A DNA stretch of 16,908 bases, from assembly GCA_017420455.1 (NCBI GenBank), contig JAFOJB010000155.1, positions 1 through 16,908 on the forward strand. The letters are read 5' to 3'. Both the position numbers and the translations under genes were made by a program. The first letter of the stretch is position 1. Each line of letters starts with the position of its first letter. The notes under the pieces were generated by a model, which made no database searches, had not been told where the DNA came from, and was given only the letters and a program-made list of their open reading frames with translations. Positions 1-7,647 of this stretch are shown here, piece by piece. The DNA is from Blautia sp. Its GTDB lineage: Bacteria; Bacillota; Clostridia; Lachnospirales; Lachnospiraceae.

Positions 1-789
1 AAGGCAGTATATTGGAGCTTTACCGACAAGGTGATTGGAAAAGATCCCAAATTCGTCGGACTGAAAAACTACATTAATCTGTTTCATAACCGGACGTACC
101 TGAAATCATTGAGGAATACATTCATTTATACTTTTGGATGTATCATCGCAAAGCTGGGACTGGGTCTGTTATGGGCCGTTCTGCTCAACCAGAATATTAA
201 AGGAAAAGGGTTTTTCAGAACTGCACTGCTGATTCCGTGGGCGCTCCCGGGCATGGTGGCCGCAATGACCTGGAGATGGATGTATGACGGTACTTATGGT
301 ATCATTAACAGCCTTCTTCTCAGAGGGGGAATTGTGAGCATGCCTGTTGCGTGGCTCTCCAACCCGAAACTGGTGCTCTTTTCTGCCATGCTGGTTAATA
401 TCTGGCGGGGCGTCCCGTTCTTTATGTTCAGTATCCTTGGAGTCCTTCAGACGCTGGACAGACAGGTGTACGAGGCGGCAACCGTAGACGGGGCAGGGAT
501 TTTCAAACAGTTCTGGTATATAACCCTTCCTTCTATTTCTCCGGTACTGAAGACCACTACCCTGCTTTCTACGATCTGGACATTCAATGATTTTGAAAAT
601 ATCTGGCTTGTGACCGGCGGGGGGCCTCTGTATTCATCCAGCGTAATCGCAACATATACGTATGATATGGCATTTATCCAGAATTCCTTTGGAAAAGCTC
701 TGGCAGTAGCAAGCTCCGTCATACCGATTCTGATCATCATGATCGTTATATTTTCAAAATTCCGACAGAGCGAAGGGGAGGCTGCGTAA
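1..789 (+). CDS. ABC sugar transporter permease, MalF-type (5' end cut by window edge)
   Basis: Inner-membrane permease of a carbohydrate ABC importer (binding-protein-dependent, CUT1/MalF-like). The frame is open from base 1 (KAVYWSFTDKV...), so the GTG at 31 is probably not the true start and the N-terminal first transmembrane helix lies outside the window. Several hydrophobic helices are visible, and the cytoplasmic EAA loop that docks the ATPase is clear (EAATVDGAG, around bases 472-500, followed by a TLP motif). The C-terminus ends in a last helix and a short basic/acidic tail. Its stop TAA overlaps the next ATG by one base (taATG at 787-791), so the two permeases are translationally coupled. 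The solute-binding protein gene is expected just upstream, outside the window. An ATPase gene is not in the window; CUT1 systems often share one encoded elsewhere. The sugar is unknown. Confidence 0.93.
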   Translation, partial: KAVYWSFTDKVIGKDPKFVGLKNYINLFHNRTYLKSLRNTFIYTFGCIIAKLGLGLLWAVLLNQNIKGKGFFRTALLIPWALPGMVAAMTWRWMYDGTYGIINSLLLRGGIVSMPVAWLSNPKLVLFSAMLVNIWRGVPFFMFSILGVLQTLDRQVYEAATVDGAGIFKQFWYITLPSISPVLKTTTLLSTIWTFNDFENIWLVTGGGPLYSSSVIATYTYDMAFIQNSFGKALAVASSVIPILIIMIVIFSKFRQSEGEAA

Positions 790-1625
790 TGAATATAAAA
801 ACTTCAAAACGGATCAAGCTGACCGTGACTTATATCCTTTTGATCCTTGCGCTTTTGTGGACGATATTTCCGCTGTACTGGATGATCAAATCATCTTTTA
901 CGGTCAGTTCGGAAATACATACTGCAAGACCGGAATTATTTGGGTTTACACCGACAATTGAGCATTATAAAGATCTGATCTTCAATGCACATTTTCTTAT
1001 CAATCTTCGAAACTCTCTGGTTATTGCGCTGTTGGTAACCGGGATCGGACTGCTGATAAGTATTTTTGCTTCTTATTCCATGACCAGACTCAGATATCCG
1101 GGACGCAATTTCTTCAGTGCATCTGTTATAATGTCCTATCTTCTTCCGACGGCAGTGCTTTTTATTCCAATGTATCTGTTCGTCAGCAGGCTTGGCCTGG
1201 CAGGGACAAAGTGGGCAATGCTCGTGATCTATCCGACATTTGTGGTTCCCTATTGCTGCTATATGCTTCGCAGCTATTTTTCTGCGATTCCCTATGCCCT
1301 TGAAGAGGCAGCCATGATCGACGGATGTACCAGATTACAGTCGCTGAGGTATATTATACTGCCGATCGCGCTTCCCGGTATTGCGGTGGTGGCAACATTT
1401 GCTTTTACAATGTCCTGGAATGAATATCTTTATGCCATGATCATGACCACCAGTATCAATCAGATGACTGCAACGGTAGCGATCTCCAGCTGGAAATACG
1501 GGGATATTATAAACTGGGGGCGCATTATGGCAGGGTGTGTTGTAGCTTCCCTTCCTGTTACAGTAATTTATATCATTGCGCAGAGCATGCTGGTTTCAGG
1601 TAAGGCTGACGGCAGCGTGAAATGA
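789..1625 (+). CDS. ABC sugar transporter permease, MalG-type
   Basis: Second permease subunit of the same importer, 278 residues, the usual length for MalG-like proteins. About six transmembrane helices: one near residues 11-32, then a cluster from about 72 to 165, and two near 190-215 and 245-270. The EAA loop is at residues 172-190 (EEAAMIDGC..., then ILP). The start at 789 is supported by a GGGGAG ribosome site inside the end of the upstream gene and by the one-base stop/start overlap. It should pair with the upstream MalF-type subunit as a heterodimeric channel. A gap of 140 bases with a hairpin and a 20-base shared element separates it from the enzyme genes downstream, so enzyme expression may be partly uncoupled from that of the transporter. 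Confidence 0.93.
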   Translation: MNIKTSKRIKLTVTYILLILALLWTIFPLYWMIKSSFTVSSEIHTARPELFGFTPTIEHYKDLIFNAHFLINLRNSLVIALLVTGIGLLISIFASYSMTRLRYPGRNFFSASVIMSYLLPTAVLFIPMYLFVSRLGLAGTKWAMLVIYPTFVVPYCCYMLRSYFSAIPYALEEAAMIDGCTRLQSLRYIILPIALPGIAVVATFAFTMSWNEYLYAMIMTTSINQMTATVAISSWKYGDIINWGRIMAGCVVASLPVTVIYIIAQSMLVSGKADGSVK

Positions 1626-1671
1626 TGTATAAAGAACTATGATGCCGGTGAGTGTACCCTGAAAGCAGACA

Positions 1672-1711
1672 GATTCTGTTGTCGACCGCGTTTTGGCCGA
1701 CTTGCAGAATC
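1672..1711 (+). promoter_or_regulatory. Intercistronic hairpin between permease and enzyme genes
   Basis: An imperfect inverted repeat lies 47 bases after the permease stop. GATTCTG (1672-1678) pairs with CAGAATC (1705-1711), GTCG (1681-1684) with CGAC (1698-1701), and CC (1686-1687) with GG (1695-1696). The loop is GCGTTTT, with small internal mismatches. No T run follows, so it is not a classic intrinsic terminator. It could be an operator for the cluster's LacI-type regulator, an RNA-stability hairpin, or an attenuator that sets transporter against enzyme levels. The pairing is seen; the role is inference. Confidence 0.45.
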
Positions 1712-1730
1712 GTCATCCGGCAAAAAAGAT

Positions 1731-1750
1731 TGTCAGTATATTCTTGCGAA
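1731..1750 (+). repeat. 20-base element shared with the GH3 gene leader (copy 1)
   Basis: TGTCAGTATATTCTTGCGAA occurs here, 15 bases before the ATG of the enolase-superfamily gene. It occurs again, identical and in the same orientation relative to the gene, at 10168-10149 before the GH3 gene. Identity stops exactly at both ends. It contains TATATT (1737-1742), which could serve as a -10 box and would give a very short leader, but no good -35 box lies 17 bases upstream. It may be a promoter/operator core or a conserved leader element. Confidence 0.6.
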
Positions 1751-1765
1751 AAAGAGGAGTAGAAA

Positions 1766-3139
1766 ATGGAAGACAGATATGAACAGATTCTTGATAATGT
1801 CAGAACCGCTTCATGTCCTTCGGAGCTGAAAATTACAGATCTGAGGGTCATGGACATAGTCGGAGCGCCTATGCATTGTACTCTGATCAAAATATACACC
1901 AACCAGGGGCTGGTCGGATATGGCGAAGTGCGTGACGGCGGTTCCAGAAATTTTGTTCTGGGACTGAAGAGCAGGATACTTGGTGAAAATCCCTGCAATA
2001 TCGACAAGATTTTCCGGAGGATCAGACAGTTTGGAGGACATGCCCGGCAAGGCGGCGGCGTATGTGCTGTTGAGATGGCACTTTGGGATCTGGCCGGCAA
2101 GGCATATGGGATTCCGGTCTATCAGATGCTGGGAGGAAAATTCCGGGATAAAGTACGCTGTTATGCGGATACAGATGTTGAAGGAAAACATACCGGAACG
2201 GATATGGGAAGAGCCCTGAAACAGCGGATGGATAAAGGCTTTACCTTTCTGAAAATGGATCTCGGCATTGATCTTCTTTATGATGAACCGGGTGCGCTGT
2301 CTGCACCGCTCGGGTTTGTGGAAGAGCTGAAAGAATCATCGGAAAACTATAGTGCGATTCCCCGTAAACTTAATGAGACTGAACGGTTCCAAAGAAACCG
2401 CTGGTATGACAATCAGAATATCGCGCATCCTTTTACCGGAATTCAGGTGACAGAGCACGGTTTTGATATTCTGGAACAGTATGTGAAGGAAGTGAGAGAT
2501 GTAATTGGTTATGAAGTACCTCTGGCTATCGATCATTTCGGTCACATAGGAGTTGAGTCCTGTATCAGGCTGGCAAAAAGAGTAGAGAAGTATAATATTG
2601 CGTGGATGGAAGATATGATTCCCTGGCAGATGACCAGCCAGTACGTACGTCTTGCGTCTTCCTGCACGATTCCCATCTGTACCGGTGAAGATATTTATCT
2701 GCATGAAAACTTCCGGCCCCTGCTTGAGGCAGGCGGTGTCTCTGTGATCCACCCCGATATTCTTACAGTTGGCGGTGTTATGGAACTCAAAAAACTTGGA
2801 GATATGGCTCAGGATTATGGGGCTGCAATGGCGATCCATATGGCCGAAACACCGATATCTGCCATGGCGGCTGCCCATGTCGCTACAGCCACCGAGAATT
2901 TCCTGGTACAGGAATTCCATTCGGTAGATATTCCATGGTGGGATGATATGGTTAAAAAGGGTCCGAAATCTCCCATTATTGACCATGGATTTATTACAGT
3001 TCCGGATCTTCCGGGATTTGGAATTGAAGAGTGGAATGAAGAGGTGCTTCTGGCGCACGTGCACCCGGACTATCCGGAAGCCTGGGCACCGACCACTGAA
3101 TGGGACAATGACTATTCACATGACCGATGCTGGAGTTAA
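1766..3139 (+). CDS. Mandelate racemase/muconate lactonizing-like enolase-superfamily enzyme (probable sugar-acid dehydratase)
   Basis: Probable Mg-dependent acid-sugar dehydratase of the enolase superfamily, 457 residues. The capping domain covers about 20-130, followed by a TIM barrel. Metal ligands are D256 (AIDH), E282 (MED) and E308 (GED); their 26/26 spacing equals that of mandelate racemase (D195/E221/E247). The His-Asp dyad H358 (AIHMAETP) and D331 (HPD) also keeps the 27-residue spacing of that family. The usual KxK pair is replaced by K163-M-D165. The stretch between it and D256 is about 93 residues, versus about 29 in mandelate racemase, which implies an insertion of some 60 residues (about 170-235). 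A GAGGAG ribosome site precedes ATG 1766. The stop overlaps the ribosome site of the RraA-like gene. The family call is secure; the substrate (an aldonate or related acid) is not. Confidence 0.88.
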   Translation: MEDRYEQILDNVRTASCPSELKITDLRVMDIVGAPMHCTLIKIYTNQGLVGYGEVRDGGSRNFVLGLKSRILGENPCNIDKIFRRIRQFGGHARQGGGVCAVEMALWDLAGKAYGIPVYQMLGGKFRDKVRCYADTDVEGKHTGTDMGRALKQRMDKGFTFLKMDLGIDLLYDEPGALSAPLGFVEELKESSENYSAIPRKLNETERFQRNRWYDNQNIAHPFTGIQVTEHGFDILEQYVKEVRDVIGYEVPLAIDHFGHIGVESCIRLAKRVEKYNIAWMEDMIPWQMTSQYVRLASSCTIPICTGEDIYLHENFRPLLEAGGVSVIHPDILTVGGVMELKKLGDMAQDYGAAMAIHMAETPISAMAAAHVATATENFLVQEFHSVDIPWWDDMVKKGPKSPIIDHGFITVPDLPGFGIEEWNEEVLLAHVHPDYPEAWAPTTEWDNDYSHDRCWS

Positions 3140-3148
3140 GGAGATATT

Positions 3149-4030
3149 ATGCATTTTAATGTAAAAGAGGATATTATTCAGATGACCCCGCGTTGGACGG
3201 GGGAGCGTTTTTCCGACGGAAGGCCGAGAGTTTCTGACGCAGATCTGGAAAAGCTTCGTGAGATGACCCTGGAAGAATGCTGGCTTATGCTGGACAAGTT
3301 TGGCTATAAAAATCAGTTTGAGGGGCATCTTAAAGTTCTTCATCCTGAAAAAAAACTTGTGGGCAGAGCCGTTACGGCTTCTTATCTGCCTTCCAGACCG
3401 GATATGTTCGAGGTCGTTGAAGAAATCGGTCACGCTGAAGGGCGCAGAGGTACCCATAATCTCTGGATCGTTGACAGTCTGACAGAAGGTGACGTGGTCG
3501 TCTCTGACATGTTCGATAAGGTGAGAGAAGGAACTTATGTGGGAGGAAACCTTTCTACTTCGATCCGCAACAGCACAAAAACAGGAGGCGCTGTGATCTG
3601 GGGAGGGATCCGGGACCTGGAACAGATTCTCCAGATCGATGGGATCCAGCTATATTTTCGGGGTATGGACCCTACGCCCATCAAGGATTTCTGCATGAAT
3701 GGATTTAATGTTCCTGTGAGGATCGGGAATGCTGTCTGCCTGCCGGGGGATGTGGTCATGGGAAATGGAGAAGGCGTTCTGTTTATTCCTGCCCATATGG
3801 TGCGGACGGTTATTGACTCAGCGGAAAAATCCCATTGTAAAGACCTGTTCGGATTTGAAATGATCAGACGGGGAATCTATCAGACAGCGGATATTGATAT
3901 CGATTACTGGCCGAAAGAGACTTTGGACAGGCTTATGGATTTTATCAACACAGATCCGGGAGCCGCGATTTATAAAAACATCGACTGGTCAGAAGAGTAT
4001 GAGATGGCCAGAAAAGTGTTTGGAGAGTGA
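3149..4030 (+). CDS. RraA / HMG-CHA aldolase-like protein
   Basis: Member of the RraA-like family, which includes 4-hydroxy-4-methyl-2-oxoglutarate/4-carboxy-4-hydroxy-2-oxoadipate aldolases and was once misnamed menaquinone methyltransferase. At 293 residues it is much longer than E. coli RraA (about 160), with N- and C-terminal extensions. The signature arginine-aspartate is R155-D156 in WGGIRDLEQI, preceded by GGNLSTSI (132-139). The family's PGD...G.GV..IP segment is at 199-214. By my count the Gly-to-Arg spacing is 21 residues rather than the usual 20. Placed 9 bases after a sugar-acid dehydratase, the natural reading is retro-aldol cleavage of its 2-keto-3-deoxy product to pyruvate (or an oxoacid) plus an aldehyde. 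This is inference. TAAGGAG at 3137-3143 serves both as upstream stop and ribosome site. Confidence 0.85.
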   Translation: MHFNVKEDIIQMTPRWTGERFSDGRPRVSDADLEKLREMTLEECWLMLDKFGYKNQFEGHLKVLHPEKKLVGRAVTASYLPSRPDMFEVVEEIGHAEGRRGTHNLWIVDSLTEGDVVVSDMFDKVREGTYVGGNLSTSIRNSTKTGGAVIWGGIRDLEQILQIDGIQLYFRGMDPTPIKDFCMNGFNVPVRIGNAVCLPGDVVMGNGEGVLFIPAHMVRTVIDSAEKSHCKDLFGFEMIRRGIYQTADIDIDYWPKETLDRLMDFINTDPGAAIYKNIDWSEEYEMARKVFGE

Positions 4031-4054
4031 TATCAGGATTTTTTTCGATATTCC

Positions 4055-4083
4055 TTGCATTTTCAGACAGAAACAGCTATTCT
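4055..4083 (+). promoter_or_regulatory. Possible promoter for the LacI-family gene
   Basis: TTGCAT (4055-4060), a 17-base spacer and TATTCT (4078-4083) lie 55 bases before the regulator ATG. The match to sigma-A boxes is mediocre. The regulator may instead be read through from the upstream operon, since no convincing terminator is seen after 4030 (only a 5-bp ATATC/GATAT pairing around a T run at 4029-4051). Confidence 0.22.
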
Positions 4084-4137
4084 TTGTTTTGTAGACCCAT
4101 AAAAAGATTTACCAGAAAATGAAGATGGATCACAGCG

Positions 4138-5172
4138 ATGAATATTACCATAGCAGATGTTGCAAGAGAAGCGCATGTTTCCAAATCTACTGTTTCAAAT
4201 TACATGAATGGCAGATACGAAAAAATGTCTTATGAAACCCGGCAGCAGATTGAAAAGACGATCCGGAGTATGGGATATGTTCCCAATCTGAGTGCCAGAA
4301 GACTTTCCAACAAACGAAAAAGCAGAACTCTCTGCCTTATTATTCCGGGAAATCTTACCAGAGTATACGATTCTTTGTACTATCCTACGGTCTTTCATGC
4401 AGCGGAAAAGATCGCGGCAGGAGAAAACTATAAAATGCTTATCTATTCCAGAGGCAGTACTGTTGCAGAGGATGAAATCCATTTCCTGAAAGAGCTGGCG
4501 TCGTCTATCGTAGATGGTTTTCTTATTTTTGATCTAGATCCAAAGGACAGGTTTTTTCTGGAATTTGAGGAGGCAGACATCCCATATATTTGCGCCGGAC
4601 AGATCGAGAATTTTACAGATTACAACTTTGTAGCATCAGATCATGAAAAGGCCATGTATGACAGTCTTAAATACCTGACGCAGATCGGACATAAAAGAAT
4701 CGGAATTTTCGCGCCTACAACCGCCAGTGTCGTAGAAGAAGCACGCAGACACAGTATAGATGAGTTCTGCCGGAACGAGAGTTTCGACCGCAGCGCAATT
4801 GTGGAGTTTCACGTATCCGACCGGGTAACGGAAACGGAAGTTCTGAATATCTGGAGAAGTGTTCTGCGGGATGAGAAAAGTCCGTGCGCTTTTATTGTAT
4901 CAAACGCTATTCGGACTTCATTATTGATAGCGGCTCAGGAACTGAATCTACAGATTCCACGTGATATTTCCTATGTGAATATTGAGTACTATCGTAAAGG
5001 GGCTCTGGTAAACCAGGAACAGACACGGGTAGAGTCCAGAGCAGACGAGATAGTGTCAATAATGTTCCGTGAACTGCTCAAGCAGATCTATGAACCTGAT
5101 AAAACGAAACGGCCTAATATTATCATTCCTCTTTCGCTGGTGATCGGAGAAACAACAGCACCGCCTGGTTAA
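4138..5172 (+). CDS. LacI/PurR-family transcriptional regulator
   Basis: DNA-binding repressor, 344 residues, normal family length. The N-terminal helix-turn-helix is at residues 4-23 (TIADVAREAHVSKSTVSNYM), then helices to about 48 and a hinge (NLSARRLSNKR, 50-60). A periplasmic-binding-protein-like sensor domain starts at SRTLCLIIPG (62-71). The final LSLVIGETT segment resembles the usual LacI C-terminal strand. The start at 4138 is fixed by an in-frame TGA at 4120-4122, with no better ATG downstream; the ribosome site is weak (GGAT), which suggests low expression. As the last gene of the catabolic cluster it most likely represses it and responds to the imported sugar or a pathway intermediate. 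Candidate operators are the inverted repeat at 1672-1711 or the 20-base element at 1731-1750; neither is demonstrated. Confidence 0.92.
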   Translation: MNITIADVAREAHVSKSTVSNYMNGRYEKMSYETRQQIEKTIRSMGYVPNLSARRLSNKRKSRTLCLIIPGNLTRVYDSLYYPTVFHAAEKIAAGENYKMLIYSRGSTVAEDEIHFLKELASSIVDGFLIFDLDPKDRFFLEFEEADIPYICAGQIENFTDYNFVASDHEKAMYDSLKYLTQIGHKRIGIFAPTTASVVEEARRHSIDEFCRNESFDRSAIVEFHVSDRVTETEVLNIWRSVLRDEKSPCAFIVSNAIRTSLLIAAQELNLQIPRDISYVNIEYYRKGALVNQEQTRVESRADEIVSIMFRELLKQIYEPDKTKRPNIIIPLSLVIGETTAPPG

Positions 5173-5188
5173 GGCGGTGCTGTTTGTT
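5151..5188 (+). terminator. Intrinsic terminator with the regulator's stop codon in its loop, probably bidirectional
   Basis: An 11-bp perfect stem, ACAGCACCGCC (5155-5165) with GGCGGTGCTGT (5173-5183), extends by AACA/TTGTT-type pairs with a bulge. The 7-base loop TGGTTAA (5166-5172) contains the TAA stop of the LacI-type gene. A T/G-rich run (TGTTTGTTGT) follows on plus; on minus the hairpin is followed by TGTTGTTTCT. It lies between two convergent genes and can serve both, although neither U tract is ideal. Confidence 0.8.
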
Positions 5189-5222
5189 GTCTGCCTTTTC
5201 ACTGAGGATTTCAATGCTTCCG

Positions 5223-7094
5223 TCAGTACAGTGTGATACCCAGCATGGTCAGATCGTCAAACTGCGGGGCCTCGCCCACAAACCCGTCTACACATGCCTT
5301 CACCGCGGGGAGAAGTTCCGAAGGTTCTTCTGTCTTCGTCTCATTCAATATCTTCAGCAGCCGCTCCGTTCCAAACAGTTCTTCCGAAGCATCCGTTGCT
5401 TCAGGTACTCCGTCCGTATACAGGAACAGGGTGCTCCCCCTGCTGAGGGTGAACTCGTAAGACTGGTATTTCATGTCTTCCATTCCGCCGACCACAAAAC
5501 AATGCCGGTCTTTCAGCAGTTCAAAGCTTCCGTCCGGCTGCCTGACGATGGGATATTCGTGGCCCGCATTCGAAGCAGTCACTTTTCCTGTCGAAATCTC
5601 CAGTATCCCCAGCCACACGGTCACGAACATCTCTTCCTGATTATGTCTGCAGATCGCGTTGTTGGTAAGCTCCAGTGTTTCACTGGGAGAAAAGCCCATA
5701 CGGACATAATCGCCCAGCAGAATCTTCGACATCATCATAAACAGGGCAGCGGGAATTCCTTTTCCCGAGACATCTGCCATGATCAGGGCCAGATGATCCT
5801 GGTCCACAAAGAAAAAGTCATAAAAGTCTCCCCCCACCTCTCTGGCGGGAGTCATGGAGGCGTAGATCGAGAACTCTTTCCGTTCGGGGAATGGCGGGAA
5901 AACATTCGGCAGCTGGCTTGCCTGAATACTCTTTGCCATTTCCAGCTCGGAGGACACCCTCGCGTTTTCTTCGGCAAGCCGCACGTTTTCTCTGGTATAC
6001 TGATCGATTTCCTTTGCCATTTCACTGATGCTTCTGGACAGGATCCCCAGCTCATTGTTCTGCGAGACTGCCGTCATTTTTATATCCAGCACCCGGCTGT
6101 CCTTGGTATCGGTGTAGTCGCTTACGCCCTGCTGCATCCTTGCAACAGGCACGATCACTCTCCGGTACAGCATCAGCAGGAGGATCATCTCCATCAGCAG
6201 GATGCCGCCGATCCCCAGCAGAAAAGCATTCCGCAGAATGACGGCGACCGCCCTTCGGAAGGTGCTCCAGTTATAGGTGAACCCGATCACAGCCCGGAGC
6301 TTTCCGTCAATGATCACAGGCCGGTATCCGATATAGTAGCTTCCTTTCGCCGGAAAGTTCTGCACTTTCTCAAATGTGTTCTCATTTTTGCCTTCCTCCA
6401 GGAGCTTCTGAAGCCCCGGGTGTTCCGTAAGATCCAGTTCCATCGAATCGCCCAGTTCTCTGCTGATCCCGGAGTTCGCGGAAAATGAATAAATAAAGCC
6501 TCTGTGCGGCTCATTGATATCTATGAGAAACCTGTGATCATACGTATCCTCGCTGGTCTTTCCGCTGAGAAAATAGGAGGCCATCCTGTCCGCTTCATCC
6601 TGCTCTTTTGCAGTCTCCGGCTCTGCCCCTGTATCTTTCCTGTCAGCCGGGGCTTCTCCTTCCCCCTTGAGACTCTCGTAATTGCCGCTCAGGCTGGTCG
6701 CCACCAGTGTGTATACGGCATATGCGCAATATCTCTGTATTTTCTCCGACTGTTCCCGGATCCATTCCCCTCTCCAGATTCCCTGGGACTGTATTTCCTC
6801 ATTAAGGAGTTCATCCTCGCTCCCGGAAAGGACCGGCTCCCCATCCTCCAGAAAACCCGGATTCTCTTCCCAGTAGTCAAAATAGAACGGATCGTTGCAC
6901 CAGCTTATAATATTATAATACGCTGCCTCAAGACTTCCCCCGATCTGGCTGCTTTTCCCCTTCAGGAAACCGTTTTCAACCCCCTTATACATTGCCTGGG
7001 TTATGATCACGATCATAAGGATCGTCAATATAAGAAAAACTGTACCGATCTGAAAAAGCAGTTTTCTCTTTTTTTTCATATTTTCCATTCTCAT
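5223..7094 (-). CDS. Membrane-bound RsbU/SpoIIE-type PP2C phosphatase with HAMP domain
   Basis: Sensor phosphatase of the PPM/SpoIIE family, about 623 residues from the ATG at 7094. A basic start (MKKKRK) precedes TM1 (about 12-34). A large extracytoplasmic region (about 37-283) contains a low-complexity acidic stretch and no domain I recognise. TM2 (about 285-310) is followed by HAMP (to about 363), a short coiled linker and the phosphatase. Metal-binding acidic motifs are intact: GGDFYD (421-426), DVSGKG (441-446) and FDDLT (612-616). Such enzymes dephosphorylate anti-anti-sigma proteins, but no RsbW or RsbV gene is nearby. The reading frame opens at 7220, but that would overlap the upstream gene. 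7094 (preceded by CAGGGAAAAG) is my choice; 7145, 7088 and 7079 remain possible. It probably shares a transcript with the ABM-like gene 79 bases upstream. Confidence 0.88.
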   Translation of the reverse strand: MRMENMKKKRKLLFQIGTVFLILTILMIVIITQAMYKGVENGFLKGKSSQIGGSLEAAYYNIISWCNDPFYFDYWEENPGFLEDGEPVLSGSEDELLNEEIQSQGIWRGEWIREQSEKIQRYCAYAVYTLVATSLSGNYESLKGEGEAPADRKDTGAEPETAKEQDEADRMASYFLSGKTSEDTYDHRFLIDINEPHRGFIYSFSANSGISRELGDSMELDLTEHPGLQKLLEEGKNENTFEKVQNFPAKGSYYIGYRPVIIDGKLRAVIGFTYNWSTFRRAVAVILRNAFLLGIGGILLMEMILLLMLYRRVIVPVARMQQGVSDYTDTKDSRVLDIKMTAVSQNNELGILSRSISEMAKEIDQYTRENVRLAEENARVSSELEMAKSIQASQLPNVFPPFPERKEFSIYASMTPAREVGGDFYDFFFVDQDHLALIMADVSGKGIPAALFMMMSKILLGDYVRMGFSPSETLELTNNAICRHNQEEMFVTVWLGILEISTGKVTASNAGHEYPIVRQPDGSFELLKDRHCFVVGGMEDMKYQSYEFTLSRGSTLFLYTDGVPEATDASEELFGTERLLKILNETKTEEPSELLPAVKACVDGFVGEAPQFDDLTMLGITLY

Positions 7095-7173
7095 CTTTTT
7101 CTTTTCCCTGTGGGCTGAACAGTTCCTTAAACCAGTTAATTCCATTTCTGTTCCGTGCAGCCAGAAGAGGTTC

Positions 7174-7494
7174 TCATTTTCTGATAAACTGCTCGTCCGC
7201 TCCCAGATCGTCACTGACAAAACGCTCCACCGTCATATGCAGATCGTACTTTTCCCTGAGCGCAGCCAGCTGCGTCATCATGGAACTGGCATGATGCGCA
7301 TCGATAGCTGCCTGATCACGCCAGCTGTCGATCAGCAGGATGGTTTCCGGGTCATCCAATGGCTGAAAATACTCATAACGCAGATTGCCTTCCTCTTTAC
7401 GGATGGCAGCAGCAATTCCCGACGTCTCCATCTCCTCTACGAATGCTCTGGCAGAGCCATTGGTTCCTCTGTAATAAAGATTGACTGTGATCAT
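7174..7494 (-). CDS. Antibiotic-biosynthesis-monooxygenase (ABM) family protein, YgiN-like
   Basis: Small cytosolic protein, 106 residues, with the ferredoxin-like ABM fold. The segment GNLRYEYFQPLDDP (36-49) followed by ILLIDSWRDQAAIDAHH (52-68) is the family pattern, with the aromatic/His positions usual in quinol monooxygenase-like members. The C-terminal part (ERFVSDDLGADEQFIRK) is a variable tail. Family members oxidise quinols, degrade haem or act in small-molecule biosynthesis; the substrate cannot be read here. The start is secure: an AAAGGAGG ribosome site lies 8 bases before the ATG at 7494. It is first in a probable two-gene unit with the RsbU-like phosphatase. Confidence 0.85.
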   Translation of the reverse strand: MITVNLYYRGTNGSARAFVEEMETSGIAAAIRKEEGNLRYEYFQPLDDPETILLIDSWRDQAAIDAHHASSMMTQLAALREKYDLHMTVERFVSDDLGADEQFIRK

Positions 7495-7532
7495 CTTTGC
7501 ATCCTCCTTTTCAACCGGGACATCCCTGCTTT

Positions 7533-7562
7533 AGTATACCCTATATCTCCCTTCGACTTCAA
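7533..7562 (-). promoter_or_regulatory. Sigma-A-type promoter for the ABM/RsbU-like unit
   Basis: On the minus strand TTGAAG (7562-7557) is followed by an 18-base spacer and TATACT (7538-7533), about 39 bases upstream of the ATG at 7494. Both boxes are close to consensus. Confidence 0.6.
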
Positions 7563-7582
7563 CGCTTTTATGGTATGAAAAA

Positions 7583-7633
7583 GGGCTGTGGAAAAAGCTT
7601 CCTGTCCTTTCGACAGGACTTTTTTCACAGCCC
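7583..7633 (-). terminator. Large hairpin, probable terminator of the GH3 gene
   Basis: GGGCTGTG (7583-7590) pairs with CACAGCCC (7626-7633). The stem continues through GAAAAAG/CTTTTTT and ends in CCTGTC (7601-7606) with GACAGG (7612-7617), loop CTTTC, leaving a two-base bulge: over 20 pairs in total. On the minus strand it is followed by TTTTCAT, a short T tract, so it fits best as terminator of the GH3 gene ending at 7743. It sits 21 bases upstream of the -35 box of the ABM unit, insulating it. Confidence 0.65.
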
Positions 7634-7647
7634 CTGTAATTTACCCA

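Noticed and set aside
5184..6488. 434-codon plus-strand open frame opposite the phosphatase gene
   Set aside because: The opposite strand encodes a full RsbU-like protein with intact motifs. The plus-strand translation is rich in His/Gln/Pro without recognisable domains, as expected for a shadow frame.
5223..7220. Long form of the phosphatase starting at 7220
   Set aside because: Would overlap the ABM gene by 47 bases and add a 42-residue stretch unlike a membrane-protein N-terminus; starts near 7094 fit the basic/TM pattern.
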